Below are positions 33,896-43,974 of a stretch of DNA of 64,000 bases, piece by piece (position 1 is the first letter of the stretch; each line of letters starts with the position of its first letter). The stretch lies in the NCBI GenBank assembly GCA_964343805.1, contig CAYFLR010000012.1, positions 72,150-136,149 on the forward strand, in the 5' to 3' direction. A model generated the notes under the pieces. It was not told the DNA's origin. It ran no database searches and saw nothing but the letters and a program-made list of their open reading frames with translations. Source of the stretch: CAYFLR01 sp964343805. GTDB taxonomy: Bacteria > Bdellovibrionota_B > Oligoflexia > CAYFLR01. The translations under genes were made by a program, and so were the position numbers.

Positions 33896-34522
33896 CTAGG
33901 CACAGATCGCTAAGCTAGGTTTTTCAACGGCCAATATATGGTTATTCTCCATCATTTTGTCTAGATCTATGAATATGGTCATAGACCCGTTAATGGTGGC
34001 AATCCCTTCTATATAATCGTTTTCCATGGATGTCTCTTCAATTACAGTTTGATCAATTTCCTCTTTAGGAAGGGTGATCACAGAGGAAACCTTATCAACT
34101 AAAAGCCCAAGTGAGACTTCAGGTAAATCAAGGATGATAATACAATGACGATCCATCTCTCCTTCTTTCGGGAGGGTGAACTTACGTGCTAGGTCAATCA
34201 CTGAAATGACTGTTCCTCTTAAATTAATAATTCCTTTAAAGTAATCTGTGGTGTTAGGAAGGGGAATAATCTCCCTTTCCATAATGACCTCTTTTACAAA
34301 AGCAGTAGCAATGCCAAATCTTTTCTCGCCTAATAGGAACAGCATATACATGCCATCAGTGGGAAGTTCCTCTTCTTCAGCCAGCTCAATGATTTCTTTG
34401 AGTGCCTCTTCTGAAATTTCCTCTATATTTTCAGTGTCTTCTGATGGGGAATCCTGCTTATTCTCTTCATCATCGAGCATATCCCCTGTTTCGGTCACAT
34501 CAGTTGCCCATACTATGTCCAT
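33896..34522 (-). CDS. cheW: CheW-like coupling protein with acidic N-terminal extension
   Basis: About 208 residues from ATG 34522, chosen because AGGAG lies 7 bases upstream; an ATG at 34555 would add 11 residues. The first ~60 residues are very acidic (SEDTENIEEISEEALKEIIE), an extension not found in classical CheW. The CheW domain follows: MYMLFLLGEKRFGIATAFVK, IIPLPNTTDYFKGIINLRGT, VISVIDLARKF, and the second subdomain with LGLLVDKVSSVITL. CheW links chemoreceptors to CheA. It is transcribed with the receiver-CheA gene and diverges from the cheA-cheB-cheR operon. Confidence 0.92.
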   Translation of the reverse strand: MDIVWATDVTETGDMLDDEENKQDSPSEDTENIEEISEEALKEIIELAEEEELPTDGMYMLFLLGEKRFGIATAFVKEVIMEREIIPLPNTTDYFKGIINLRGTVISVIDLARKFTLPKEGEMDRHCIIILDLPEVSLGLLVDKVSSVITLPKEEIDQTVIEETSMENDYIEGIATINGSMTIFIDLDKMMENNHILAVEKPSLAICA

Positions 34523-34701
34523 AGTCATACTCCTACATACGAACTCGGTTTCCATTTCAATCGGCCTTAAAAATCAATTCTCAAGTAAAAAAAATAATGA
34601 AATCAAAAAGAGTGCTTAACTTCTAATAACTACAAGGGTAAAATATTAATGAACTTTATTACATTAATGCATATCCCTATAATTTGGAATCGGTGGATCT
34701 T

Positions 34702-37221
34702 ATGGTAGAAAGCAACAAAAACCAAGTGGCAGAGCTTCTAGAGTCGCTATCTGAATGGATGGTAATGAATGAACTCGAAGCAGAAGGTGCTCACCAGGAG
34801 TTAGAAAATCAATTTAAAAATATCTTCAATTTAGTGGAAACAATTGGGGGAGAAGCTCTTCCCATATTGAGAGTGGTGCTCTCTCAGATTCGAATGGCTA
34901 TTGAGCTGGGGATTCCGAATCAAGAGCAGTATCAAGATTATCTGATCAGTGTGGTGAGTGGGGTCACGGCCATTATTGTAGATGGACAATCTGCCTCAGC
35001 CATCACTATTTTAAAGCCTCCATTTGCGATGGAAGGTCAAACAGAAGAAGTTGAGAATCCTGATCCTGATAAAATTCATGAATACCTAGATCGTCATGAA
35101 TCCACTTTCACTGAAATTGAATCTCAACTCTTGGAGCTGGAAAAGAAGGACGACCTGGAACTTTTGAATGATGTGAGGCGGCAGTTCCATACCTTAAAAG
35201 GAGATGCCGGCATTTTGGGTTTAAGTGAAGTGCAACGGGTCTGCCATCATGCAGAGGAAAGTTTTTCGGAAGATTATTCTAAATTTCAAATTCAACTGCT
35301 CTTAGCGGTGAAAGATTGGCTATTAAAGGTATTTGATTATTATTTAGGGAAAACTGAAGAGTATCCTCCTGCTCCTGATGTGGAGGAGTACTTAGAAAAG
35401 TCACGATTAGCTCAGAAATCAGAAAAGGTGGTTTTACCTGACGATTTTGTGTTGCCTGCGGAGTACGCCGAAGCGATTCCTGCTGATTTTGATGAAGACC
35501 TCTTTGTCTCATTTTTTGAAGAGACTAAGGAACATCTTCAGAATATAGATGAAGCCCTCTTTGCTTTAGAAGAAAATCCTTTAAATCGAGAGGCTTTGGA
35601 TCTCTCATTTAGAGCCTTTCATACGGTGAAGGGAGTCTCTGCCTTTTTAAATATAAACTATATCAAATCCTTTACTCATGATGTAGAAAGTCTTCTGGAT
35701 CGTGTTAGACAAGGTGAAATGAAACTGACAGGCAGCATTTTAGATCTTCTTTTTGATAGTGTTGCGGTTTTAAGAATTTTAATTCAAAATTTGAAAGTCA
35801 GTGCGGTACAAGGAACACCTCTCGAAGCTTGTGAGAAACTCCCTTTGATATGCTATCAAGTTCAGCGTATGCATGAAGAGGGAGAAGAGGCCGCTCAAGA
35901 ATCACAAGGTAAACAAAAGAAAAAAACAAAAAACATTGATAAGGAAGATTCTCTCGATTTAACTGCCAACAAGAAGACTTCCGACAAAAAGATACGAAAT
36001 AATAAGGAATCGGTGAAGGTGGATGCCTATCGGCTGGATCTCTTAATTGAGATGATCGGTGAGTTAGTTATCGCTGAAGCCATGGTTACAGAATCAGATG
36101 AAATCAGAGCTCTGAATTCGACTAAACTGGTGAGACATGTGGGGCAATTAGGAAAAATCACGCGAGATCTCCAAGAATTGGCTACTTCCCTCAGAATGGT
36201 TCCACTTAAAACCACCTTTCAGAAGATGGCGAGATTGGTTCGAGATACTTCTAAGAAAACTGGAAAACTGGTGGTGTTAGAGACAGACGGGGAAGATGTA
36301 GAGTTAGATAAAACTCTGGTTGATCGCATTTATGATCCATTAGTTCACCTAGTACGAAATGCCATAGACCATGGAATAGAAGAATCTCCCGCCGATAGAG
36401 AGCAATTAGGAAAACCGGAAGTGGGCCAGCTCTCTTTACGAGCCTATCATAAAGGGGGGGCCATTTACGTAGAATTGGAGGATGATGGACGGGGTCTAAA
36501 TAAACAGGCCATTTTAGAACGGGCCTTTGATAAGGGAATTATAGACAACAGTGAACATATTGAAGATGAGCGAATCCATCAGCTCATCTTTCATCCGGGG
36601 TTTTCTACTGCCAAAGTGGTATCCGATGTGTCCGGTCGGGGTGTGGGAATGGATGTGGTAAAAAAATCAATCGAAGCCATGCGCGGTGTGGTAGAGATCC
36701 AATCCACTCCAGGTAAGGGAAGTATTTTTAGTCTCAAGTTACCTCTGACACTAGCTATCATTGATGGAATGACGGTTATGGTTGGAACCGAAAGATATAT
36801 CATTCCGACACAATCTATTGTTCGTACTTTAAGCCCTGAAGAAGACGATATTTCAGATGTTTTAACTAAACAGGATTTACTGTTCATAGATGGTGTTTAT
36901 ATTCCTCTTTTCTATCTGGGGCAAATATTCGGAGTCCCAGGTACCTTTAAAAGGGGAGACGGAGTGCTGATCATTATTGAAGAAGAGGGAAAACGAGTCG
37001 CGGTCTGTGTTGATTACCTCATTGGACAACAACAGATTGTTATAAAGACACTTGGCGAATCCATGAAGAAAGTTCAAGGAATTTCAGGTGGAGCTATTAT
37101 GCCCGATGGAAAAGTCGGACTCATTGTAGAGGTCTCTGAGCTGGTAAAGTTGGCTGTACAAAATGACTTCTCTAGTAGTCTGAAACAAGCTCCTAAAAAA
37201 CCATTACTAACCTCTAATTAA
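34702..37221 (+). CDS. cheA: Chemotaxis histidine kinase CheA with two Hpt domains
   Basis: 839 residues from ATG 34702 (a TTG at 34684 is possible). Residues 1-~120 are helical and not recognised. Two Hpt domains follow: FHTLKGDAGILG (His near 162) and FHTVKGVSAFLN (His near 306). A Lys-rich linker (KQKKKTKNIDKEDS) leads to the dimerisation domain, the ATPase with HLVRNAIDHGIE, DDGRGL and SGRGVGMDVV, and a C-terminal CheW-like domain ending VSELVKLA. It autophosphorylates and passes phosphate to CheB and CheY-type receivers. TATAAT at 34678-34683 may be its -10. CheB follows after 21 bases. Longer than a classical CheA. Confidence 0.94.
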   Translation: MVESNKNQVAELLESLSEWMVMNELEAEGAHQELENQFKNIFNLVETIGGEALPILRVVLSQIRMAIELGIPNQEQYQDYLISVVSGVTAIIVDGQSASAITILKPPFAMEGQTEEVENPDPDKIHEYLDRHESTFTEIESQLLELEKKDDLELLNDVRRQFHTLKGDAGILGLSEVQRVCHHAEESFSEDYSKFQIQLLLAVKDWLLKVFDYYLGKTEEYPPAPDVEEYLEKSRLAQKSEKVVLPDDFVLPAEYAEAIPADFDEDLFVSFFEETKEHLQNIDEALFALEENPLNREALDLSFRAFHTVKGVSAFLNINYIKSFTHDVESLLDRVRQGEMKLTGSILDLLFDSVAVLRILIQNLKVSAVQGTPLEACEKLPLICYQVQRMHEEGEEAAQESQGKQKKKTKNIDKEDSLDLTANKKTSDKKIRNNKESVKVDAYRLDLLIEMIGELVIAEAMVTESDEIRALNSTKLVRHVGQLGKITRDLQELATSLRMVPLKTTFQKMARLVRDTSKKTGKLVVLETDGEDVELDKTLVDRIYDPLVHLVRNAIDHGIEESPADREQLGKPEVGQLSLRAYHKGGAIYVELEDDGRGLNKQAILERAFDKGIIDNSEHIEDERIHQLIFHPGFSTAKVVSDVSGRGVGMDVVKKSIEAMRGVVEIQSTPGKGSIFSLKLPLTLAIIDGMTVMVGTERYIIPTQSIVRTLSPEEDDISDVLTKQDLLFIDGVYIPLFYLGQIFGVPGTFKRGDGVLIIIEEEGKRVAVCVDYLIGQQQIVIKTLGESMKKVQGISGGAIMPDGKVGLIVEVSELVKLAVQNDFSSSLKQAPKKPLLTSN

Positions 37222-37242
37222 ATTAAAAAGGAATTATTTGAT

Positions 37243-38292
37243 ATGATAACAAAAGTTCTAATTGTTGATGATTCAAGTATTGTCAGGAAGGTTCTCTCTG
37301 AAGAGCTGGGTAAAGACCCTAATATAGAGGTAGTAGGAACTGCCCCAGATCCCTATGTAGCAAGGGAGATGATTATTTCTTTAAAACCAGATGTTCTGAC
37401 TTTGGATATTGAAATGCCTCGGATGGATGGAATTACCTTTTTACGAAAATTGATGAAAGGTCATCCCATGCCGGTGGTGGTTTTATCATCTTTAACAACC
37501 GCTGGGGGAGATCTTGCTCTAGAAGCTATGGAGGCGGGAGCGATTGAAGTATTAAGTAAACCAGGATCGGCATACTCCTTGGGGGATATGGCGCCTCAAT
37601 TGGTAGATAAAGTGAAAGCAGCTGCTAAAGTTCCCACTTTTCGAATAAAAGAGAGGGTGAAAAGGGCCGCTGCCAAAGCACCTGATAAAGTGACTCGATT
37701 ATCCATGACTGCCACCACCAATAAAATTGTGGCAATTGGAGCTTCAACGGGGGGAACTGAAGCCATTGCCTCGGTTTTAAAAAAAATGCCTCATAATGCT
37801 CCAGGTCTTGTCATTGTCCAACATATGCCCGAGCATTTTACAAAAGCTTTTGCTAATCGCCTCAACGGATTGTGCGCGGTTAAAGTGAAAGAAGCTGAAA
37901 ATGGTGATTCGGTGGTGCCTGGAACTGCTCTTATTGCACCCGGTAATTTTCATATGCTGTTAAAGAGATCAGGTGCCAGATATTATGTTGATGTAAAAAC
38001 TGGCCCTATGGTGAGTCGTCATAGACCTTCAGTAGATGTTCTTTTTAAGTCGGTGGCCGAGTTTGGTGGCCGAAATGCTTTGGGTGTTATTATGACGGGT
38101 ATGGGTGCTGATGGGGCCAAAGGGATGGCTCTCATGAAAGAGAAGGGGTGTTTTACTGTTGCCCAAGATGAAAAAAGCTCGGTGGTTTTTGGCATGCCCA
38201 AAGCGGCGATTGATTTAGGTTGTGTAGATAAGGTTTCATCTTTGGATCAACTCCCTCATGTAATTATTCAAAAAGCAGGACAGAATGGATAA
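37243..38292 (+). CDS. cheB: Chemotaxis protein-glutamate methylesterase CheB
   Basis: 349 residues. Receiver domain with VDDSS and Asp 55 (LTLDIEMPRMDG), a linker, then the methylesterase domain with Ser 168 (IGASTGGTEAI), His 194 (VQHMPEHFT) and Asp 290 (MTGMGADGAKGM), the catalytic triad, plus IAPGNFHML. It removes methyl groups from, or deamidates, chemoreceptors and is activated by phosphorylation from CheA. It sits 21 bases after cheA and overlaps cheR by 8 bases, so the three form one operon. No chemoreceptor gene is in the window. Confidence 0.96.
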   Translation: MITKVLIVDDSSIVRKVLSEELGKDPNIEVVGTAPDPYVAREMIISLKPDVLTLDIEMPRMDGITFLRKLMKGHPMPVVVLSSLTTAGGDLALEAMEAGAIEVLSKPGSAYSLGDMAPQLVDKVKAAAKVPTFRIKERVKRAAAKAPDKVTRLSMTATTNKIVAIGASTGGTEAIASVLKKMPHNAPGLVIVQHMPEHFTKAFANRLNGLCAVKVKEAENGDSVVPGTALIAPGNFHMLLKRSGARYYVDVKTGPMVSRHRPSVDVLFKSVAEFGGRNALGVIMTGMGADGAKGMALMKEKGCFTVAQDEKSSVVFGMPKAAIDLGCVDKVSSLDQLPHVIIQKAGQNG

Positions 38293-39088
38293 AAAAGTTT
38301 TTAGACGATTTGCTAAATTAGTCTACACCCAATGTGGAATCTCATTAGGTGATAACAAGGTGGCCTTAGTGAGTGCTCGGGTGAGTAAACGTATGCGCTC
38401 TCTAAAAATGGAAACTTATGAGCAGTACCTGCATTTTCTAGAAAATGATAAATCGGGAAATGAGGTGGTGAGTTTCTTAGACGCTATCTCAACCAATGTG
38501 ACCCACTTCTTTCGGGAATCCTCTCACTTTGATATACTTGCTGATTATATTTCAAAATGGGAGAAAAGTGGTCAAAGAAGATTTCGTTTTTGGTCGGCCG
38601 CCTCTTCTTCTGGGGAAGAAGCCATCACTATGATGATCACTTTCCTAGAAACGGCAGGTAGCCCCGGTTTGGACATGCGGATTCTAGGAACCGACATTTC
38701 TACTGAAATACTCCAAAAAGCGCGAAATGGGGCCTATGAAAAAGCCAAAATGGAGAATATTCCTCGAGCTATGGTGAACAAATACTTTGATATCGATAAA
38801 GGTCAAGATGAAACTTACTATCTTCTTAAAAACCAGTTTAGAAAGCATTTGCTCTTCAAAAGGCTCAATTTAGCATTTCCTCCTTTTCCGATGAAAGGTC
38901 CTATGGATGCTGTCTTTTGCCGGAATGTAATGATCTATTTTGATCATCCTACAAGAGAGCGTTTACTTAATGAGATTTTCAATTTATTGAAACCGAAAGG
39001 TCTTTTGTTCGTGGGGCATGCCGAGGGGCTTACCGGAATTAAAACTAATTTTAAGCCACTTAAACCCTCTGTATATATGAAGCCTTAA
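38285..39088 (+). CDS. cheR: Chemotaxis protein methyltransferase CheR
   Basis: 267 residues. N-terminal helical domain (KLVYTQCGISLGDNK, VSKRMRSLKMETYEQYL), the TNVTHFFRES segment, then the SAM-binding domain with FWSAASSSGEEAITMM and ILGTDISTEILQKARNGAY, the FCRNVMIYFD motif and FVGHAEGL. It adds methyl groups to receptor glutamates, opposing CheB. Overlap with cheB indicates coupled translation. It ends 4 bases into the convergent receiver gene. No C-terminal TPR extension. Confidence 0.95.
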   Translation: MDKKVFRRFAKLVYTQCGISLGDNKVALVSARVSKRMRSLKMETYEQYLHFLENDKSGNEVVSFLDAISTNVTHFFRESSHFDILADYISKWEKSGQRRFRFWSAASSSGEEAITMMITFLETAGSPGLDMRILGTDISTEILQKARNGAYEKAKMENIPRAMVNKYFDIDKGQDETYYLLKNQFRKHLLFKRLNLAFPPFPMKGPMDAVFCRNVMIYFDHPTRERLLNEIFNLLKPKGLLFVGHAEGLTGIKTNFKPLKPSVYMKP

Positions 39089-39459
39089 TCTGTGATTAAC
39101 TTTTGTAATTCTTTTAAGAGATCTTTAAAGGAGAGTGTTTTTGAAAACACTCCGTCCACATCTTTTTTCATGGCCTCATCCATTTCGGGAGTGCCTTCCG
39201 CATGACCAGTGAAGTATATCATCGGTTTATATTGAATTTCATTAGTTTTACAGTATTCAAGTAATTCAAATCCATTCATGATTGGCATGTTTACATCGCA
39301 GATCATTAATGAATAATTCTGGTTTTTTAGGAGGGGGATAGCCTCTTGACCATTAATAGCGGTGTCAATTTCATAACCCCTTTTTTCTAAACGTCTTTTA
39401 AGTAAGTTTAAAATCTGCTCTTCATCATCGACGATTAAAATACGTTGTGCATCAGACAT
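39085..39459 (-). CDS. Single-domain response regulator (CheY-like receiver)
   Basis: 124 residues, receiver domain only. The acidic pair is in LIVDDEEQ, phospho-acceptor Asp 55 in MICDVNMPIMNG, the Thr in YFTGHAEG, and the Lys in FSKTLSF. With no output domain it probably acts by protein contact. GGGAG precedes the ATG. It is 15 bases downstream of the PAS histidine kinase gene on the same strand, so that kinase is the likely partner; cross-talk with the adjacent CheA proteins is possible. Confidence 0.9.
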   Translation of the reverse strand: MSDAQRILIVDDEEQILNLLKRRLEKRGYEIDTAINGQEAIPLLKNQNYSLMICDVNMPIMNGFELLEYCKTNEIQYKPMIYFTGHAEGTPEMDEAMKKDVDGVFSKTLSFKDLLKELQKLITD

Positions 39460-39474
39460 GTTATATACTCCCGT

Positions 39475-40596
39475 CTAGGTTGGCAATGTTATCTCAAAGT
39501 GGGTTCCTTCACCTGGAATAGCTCGAATACTAATATCACCATGATGATTTTTTATAATTGCATAGGAAAGAGCTAACCCTAATCCCATTCCCACATCTTT
39601 GCTAATTGGTTTAGTGGTAAAAAATGGATCAAACACTCGATTGATCATTTCTTCCGGAATTCCTCCAGCGTTATCTTCATAGCTGATGACCGCTTTTTGA
39701 GGTGTGGAGGTAATATTCACCTTGATATATTTATGTTCCACCTTGAATTTTGTGAAGGCATCTGCAGAATTTTGGATTAAATGTTGGAGCACATATTCAA
39801 TGTCATTTCGTATGCATGGTACATTGGGGTTGGATTGAGAAAAGGAAACAGTGGGTTCAATGCCCGCTTTTTCTAAATACTCCTGAAAGTGCAGAAAGAC
39901 ATTATTACAAATTTCCACCATATTGTGGTTGCTCTTGCTAATGCTCCGGGTATCATCATGGAGCTGTTTGAGTCGATTGACAATGGAGAATGTTCTTTCA
40001 AATAGACTTTCAAAAACCTGTCTATTGTCTTCTAAGTATTGCATGAGGCCATCTACATTGTTTTCATCAAAGTAGTCTTCGTAGAGACATTCCAGCATGC
40101 CATTGATTATTGCCACTGGATTATTCATTTGATGAGCTATCCCAGATCCCAATACTCCTAAAGACTTAAATTTAGCTTGTTGTAAAGACTTCCTAAAATT
40201 AAATATTCTCTCGGTGTTATCTTTACATTGGATGAAAAAATAGGATTCATCTGCGGCTTCGAAATGAAGCGCATTGAACTCCAAAATCATGGTGTAATGC
40301 TTGGGATTAGGAAGAGTGGTTATAAATTTTTCATTTGAGGCAGCTCTTTTAGATCTACGAAAGAGAGATTTAATATTTTTAGTGATGGATTCTGGAAAAA
40401 GATCCATAAAACTCATATCTAATATGTCATGAAGATCTCGTCCAGTTATCTTCTCACAGTGGATGGAGGCTTTTACAATACTGTAATCCTCTGCATTCAC
40501 TACGAAAACAGCATGGGTGCCACTGGTGGATATGCGATCCACAAAGGTTTCTAATAAATGAGATACAATTGAATTATTGGAAATCTTCTTATTCAT
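39475..40596 (-). CDS. PAS-domain sensor histidine kinase, soluble
   Basis: 373 residues, no membrane helix. A PAS-like domain covers residues ~20-130 (AVFVVNAEDYSIVKASIHCE, ITGRDLHDIL). The phospho-acceptor is His 155 in GSGIAHQMNNPVAIING. The ATPase domain has the N box HLIQNSADAF, the G1 box YEDNAGGIP, the F box FDPFFTTKP and the G2 box GMGLGLALSYAIIKNH, and the protein ends at the domain end. It is expected to sense a cytoplasmic or small-molecule cue and signal to the receiver gene 15 bases downstream. The 235-base AT-rich region on its 5' side (40597-40831) contains two copies of TCCAAAATTG and nothing else I can support. Confidence 0.92.
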   Translation of the reverse strand: MNKKISNNSIVSHLLETFVDRISTSGTHAVFVVNAEDYSIVKASIHCEKITGRDLHDILDMSFMDLFPESITKNIKSLFRRSKRAASNEKFITTLPNPKHYTMILEFNALHFEAADESYFFIQCKDNTERIFNFRKSLQQAKFKSLGVLGSGIAHQMNNPVAIINGMLECLYEDYFDENNVDGLMQYLEDNRQVFESLFERTFSIVNRLKQLHDDTRSISKSNHNMVEICNNVFLHFQEYLEKAGIEPTVSFSQSNPNVPCIRNDIEYVLQHLIQNSADAFTKFKVEHKYIKVNITSTPQKAVISYEDNAGGIPEEMINRVFDPFFTTKPISKDVGMGLGLALSYAIIKNHHGDISIRAIPGEGTHFEITLPT

Positions 40597-40831
40597 TGCT
40601 AAAAGCCAAATTAAGATTCTATTGATTGATTATCCAAAATTGTAGCAAAAGTTTAACCAAATGAGAATCCAAAATTGCGGTTTAAAATCAATAAATTAGT
40701 TCTTTAATTTTCACCCCAAGGAAAGATGAAAAAAAGTAGAGAAAAAATTAAATAATTACTTAATATTTCGAAATAAAATGACGATTTAATTAATAGAGGA
40801 GAAATATTAAATTTTTAGGACTCTATTCTTG

Positions 40832-43526
40832 ATGATTGCGGTTATTAAAGTTAAAGATATCAGTCGGGTAACCCGGTTTTTGATGTTCCTTCTATTAGGA
40901 GCTTTTTTACTAACTTCCTGTTTTCGAGCTGATGAGCAAAGCGAATTTGATGAAGCGGAAGAGGAAAAAATGGAAGGGAAGATCATTGCTGAATCGATCA
41001 CCTTAACATCTCTTCCTTCACTCACTAACAATACAAGGCCAACCCTTAAGTGGAGTCGAAAAGACCCAGACAAATTATATACTGGCATATATACCATCCA
41101 AGTGGCCAAGGATGCTCTATTTGCACAGCTAGAGCGAGAAGCTACAGTAGAAACAACTGCTTGGACGATATCACCCCCGCTCACTAAAGATGGTGTCTAT
41201 TATATTAGAGTTAGGGTCGATGAGCCTGGTATGCAGTCGGCTTTATGGTCAAATACAGTTAGTTTTGAGCTTGATAAAACAGCCCCATCTGTGACAATCA
41301 AGAAACCGCTATTGATAAAAGCTGCATTAGAGGCTAAGAAAAAGAGTACCTCAGCAGCAGATGCGCTTAATGGAGGTGTTTTTACCTTTCCTTTAGTGGC
41401 ATGGGGTGAGGGTTCTACTGGAGATAATGACAACTCAAATAGTAATGAAAATGACGGAGAACTCTCTCTCCCAACATCTATTACAGCGGCCCCTAGGGTT
41501 ATTATTGGCGGTGAAGCAACTGATATTGAATGGGAGGTATCAGATGCTCATATGGATCTCACAAAAGTGTTACTCTTTGAATACAGTTACGATGATGAAA
41601 CCTATACAGAAATAACTAGAATAGAGATAACCGCAGGAAATTATTCAGGAACATATACTTGGACTCCTCCAGTGGTTAATGAAACCCTTTACTTTCAAGT
41701 CACCTACATGGATAAACCTGGAAATATCCGGATTGTTAAAAATGAGCAAGCCATGGCTCTCTATGATCCCACCAATGCGACTATACCAGATACCGTTTTA
41801 ACAGCCACACCAGATGAATACCCTGATAGAGAAACAACACAGTATGCTTTTACCGTAGATAAGCCAGATGATGTCTGCTTTGGTACCGATAATGATATCT
41901 GTTTTGAGACTCTTTATGAGTATCGACTGAAAGAGAGTGATGAGTATCAAAGGATAAAACTGGATAGCAGCAACCAAGTTGTATTCAAAAATCTGGAGGT
42001 GGGAACCTATAATTTCTCTCTAAGGGCTGTCTCTTTGCATGAGAAGTTAGATGAGACTCCAGCCACCTTCACCTTCACCGTGGATCATTCTGCTCCTTCA
42101 TTTAATGATCAAGTGAGCTTCCGCTTACGAAATATTATTACTGGTCAAGTAGGTTACACTAACCAGGCACAAATTTCCGCCTTGTTTGTGAATCCTAATG
42201 CGAGCNNNNNNNNNNGATTTTTCTGCCATTTGTCTGACGGAGCAAATTGCTGTGACCAAAACGGATTCCTGTTGGCAAACCTACTCTGGTCAACAGGAGT
42301 TTAGCTTTACATTGGCGAATATTAACGCTCCTTTTAAGATGGTAAGCCTCTTTTTAAAAGATAAGGCCAATAATATATCAGAATCTATGACAGCCACCAT
42401 AAATATCGACGTAACACCACCTGATGAAATTGATATTCAAGTTTATGATTCAGATGCGGTTCCAGATCGAACTACCTATACCAATAATCTGGGAGTTCAT
42501 CTAAAAGCTCTAGCCGCTTGTCCCTCAGAAACAAAATACATGTTTATAAAAGCCTCATTAGCCGCTAACACTCCATCCGCTCCCACTGCAGCAGATATTG
42601 TAAGTGGCAGCTCTGGGTCTAATAGTAAACTCATCCTTCGTAATCACCGTTTTAAACAAGACCTGGGAAATATTATTAGTGGACTAGTAACTGAGGGAGA
42701 AGCAGGGCCGGTGGATCTTAAATTATGGGCTTGGACGATTGATCTCGCAGGTAATGTATCCCAGGCGAGTACCTTTTCTTCCATTCAATATTACACTGAA
42801 GGACACTTCTTTGAATTGGTCCTCAATGATGGGAGTAACCCCAAAGCGGGAGAGTACTTTGATGTTACTGTGAAAAAAGTTGATTCAGATGGGGCATTGC
42901 TTACCAGTTTCAATGGAGTAACGGTCAATTTAGCCTTTACCTGGGTGAATGAAGTGGCCTCAGTGGTTCCTGGCTTTAACAATGAAGTATTAGCCACCGC
43001 TGATAGAACCTTCAGCTATGGAGCTTTTGATTCTACCGGTACTGCATTTGTTATATACAATATTGCACGAGGTGAGCTTGCGAGTAATGAGCACACTGTT
43101 TTAAAGGTTACTGCCACCATTGCTGGGGAAGATCCTATTGAGATACTTTCTGATGCCTTTACTCTCGATGAAGCGGATATCGATCATATTAAGATTGTGG
43201 ATGGAACTGAATATAATGCTTCAGCTGTTGATACTGCCAGTTTAACTGTTGGCGACACACTTGAATTATGGGCTGCTAGCTATGATATTTATGGAAACTG
43301 GATTGAACTTGTTAATGTGAGTTGGTCCAGTACCAGGGTTAGCGGTTCTGGTGATAATTATATCTATCCCAGTCATTTCACCAAAACCTACAGTAATAAT
43401 ACTATCTATACCGCTGTCATTGCGGGGGATGGGGTTGCTATTAAAGCGTCCCATACCTATACCAATAATGATGGTGACGAGGCTACGATAGAAGATTCTA
43501 CGGGGGTTATTACTGTTACTGAATAG
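40832..43526 (+). CDS. Large lipoprotein with Ig-like/FnIII-like repeats, split by an assembly gap
   Basis: About 895 residues when read across the 10-N gap at 42206-42215. The start is ATG 40832 (AGGA upstream); a TTG precedes it. Signal with lipobox LLTSC. Mature regions look like successive beta-sandwich modules: LTNNTRPTLKWSRKDP to SNTVSFELDKTAPSV; IEWEVSDAHMDLTKV; YAFTVDKPDDVCF to FTFTVDHSAPSF; FSFTLANINAPFKMVSLFLK to INIDVTPPDEID; and a C-terminal pair of Ig-like segments. Typical of surface-exposed, possibly adhesive, proteins. The repeated endings D-K/H-(T/S)-A-P-S mark module borders. It faces the two paralogous lipoproteins across a terminator. Confidence 0.78.
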
Positions 43527-43635
43527 TCAGTTATGTCAGCAGTCCGCAGTCAGCTAAGTCTGCAGTCCGTTAAGTCCGTAGTCTGAAGTCAGGATCGGAC
43601 CTCAGACTATAGACTATCAGACCCCTGACATCAGT
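43527..43635. repeat. AGTC-rich degenerate repeats with a hairpin
   Basis: Immediately after the lipoprotein stop come at least seven AGTC units spaced about 7-13 bases (as in GCAGTCCGCAGTCAGCTAAG). Then TAGTCTGAAGT and ACCTCAGACTA, separated by CAGGATCGG, form an 11-bp stem with one mismatch. A weaker echo, AAGTCAGCAAGTCTG, is near 43778-43793. No reading frame of note. The rest of the gene-free stretch 43636-43883 shows nothing else I can support. Confidence 0.5.
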
Positions 43636-43883
43636 GAATAATAAACATATTGCTAAAAGATATACCGGGCACATAGGTAACAAAATTTACTTTGTCCGCA
43701 AACGGCTAACGATAATCTATCCTCACCACTTAGGAGACTTCCGCTACCCGCCATCAGACCGTTGACTCACAGATACTGCAAGTCAGCAAGTCTGTAATCG
43801 CCTTAAACTAAAATATAGAAAATAAACATAACCAATAGAAAAAATTGTACTTGTTGTATATTTGTAATATGAAAAGTTCAAAA

Positions 43884-43925
43884 ATAAAAAACCCCAAAAG
43901 CATCATGTGCCATTGGGGTTTTGTT
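43884..43925 (-). terminator. Terminator, mainly for the minus-strand lipoprotein gene
   Basis: ACCCCAA (43891-43897) and TTGGGGT (43913-43919) form a perfect 7-bp stem extended by A-T pairs, with an inner GCA/TGC pair. On the minus strand it is followed by a T tract (TTTTTTATTTTT). On the plus strand the T tract is shorter, so weak bidirectional action is possible. Confidence 0.8.
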
Positions 43926-43974
43926 AAAGTGCCCCACCCCAAAGAGAGGTGGGGGGTGAATTGTTAACTTTTGA

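Noticed and set aside
34248..34619. 123-residue Ser-rich frame opposite cheW
   Set aside because: The Ser runs are the complement of the acidic N-terminal extension of CheW; no other support.
43527..43640. CRISPR-like array
   Set aside because: The AGTC units are too short, too degenerate and without spacers of constant length; no cas gene is present.
43640..43880. tRNA or small structured RNA in the gene-free stretch
   Set aside because: No T-loop TTCGA-type sequence, acceptor stem or CCA could be matched on either strand.
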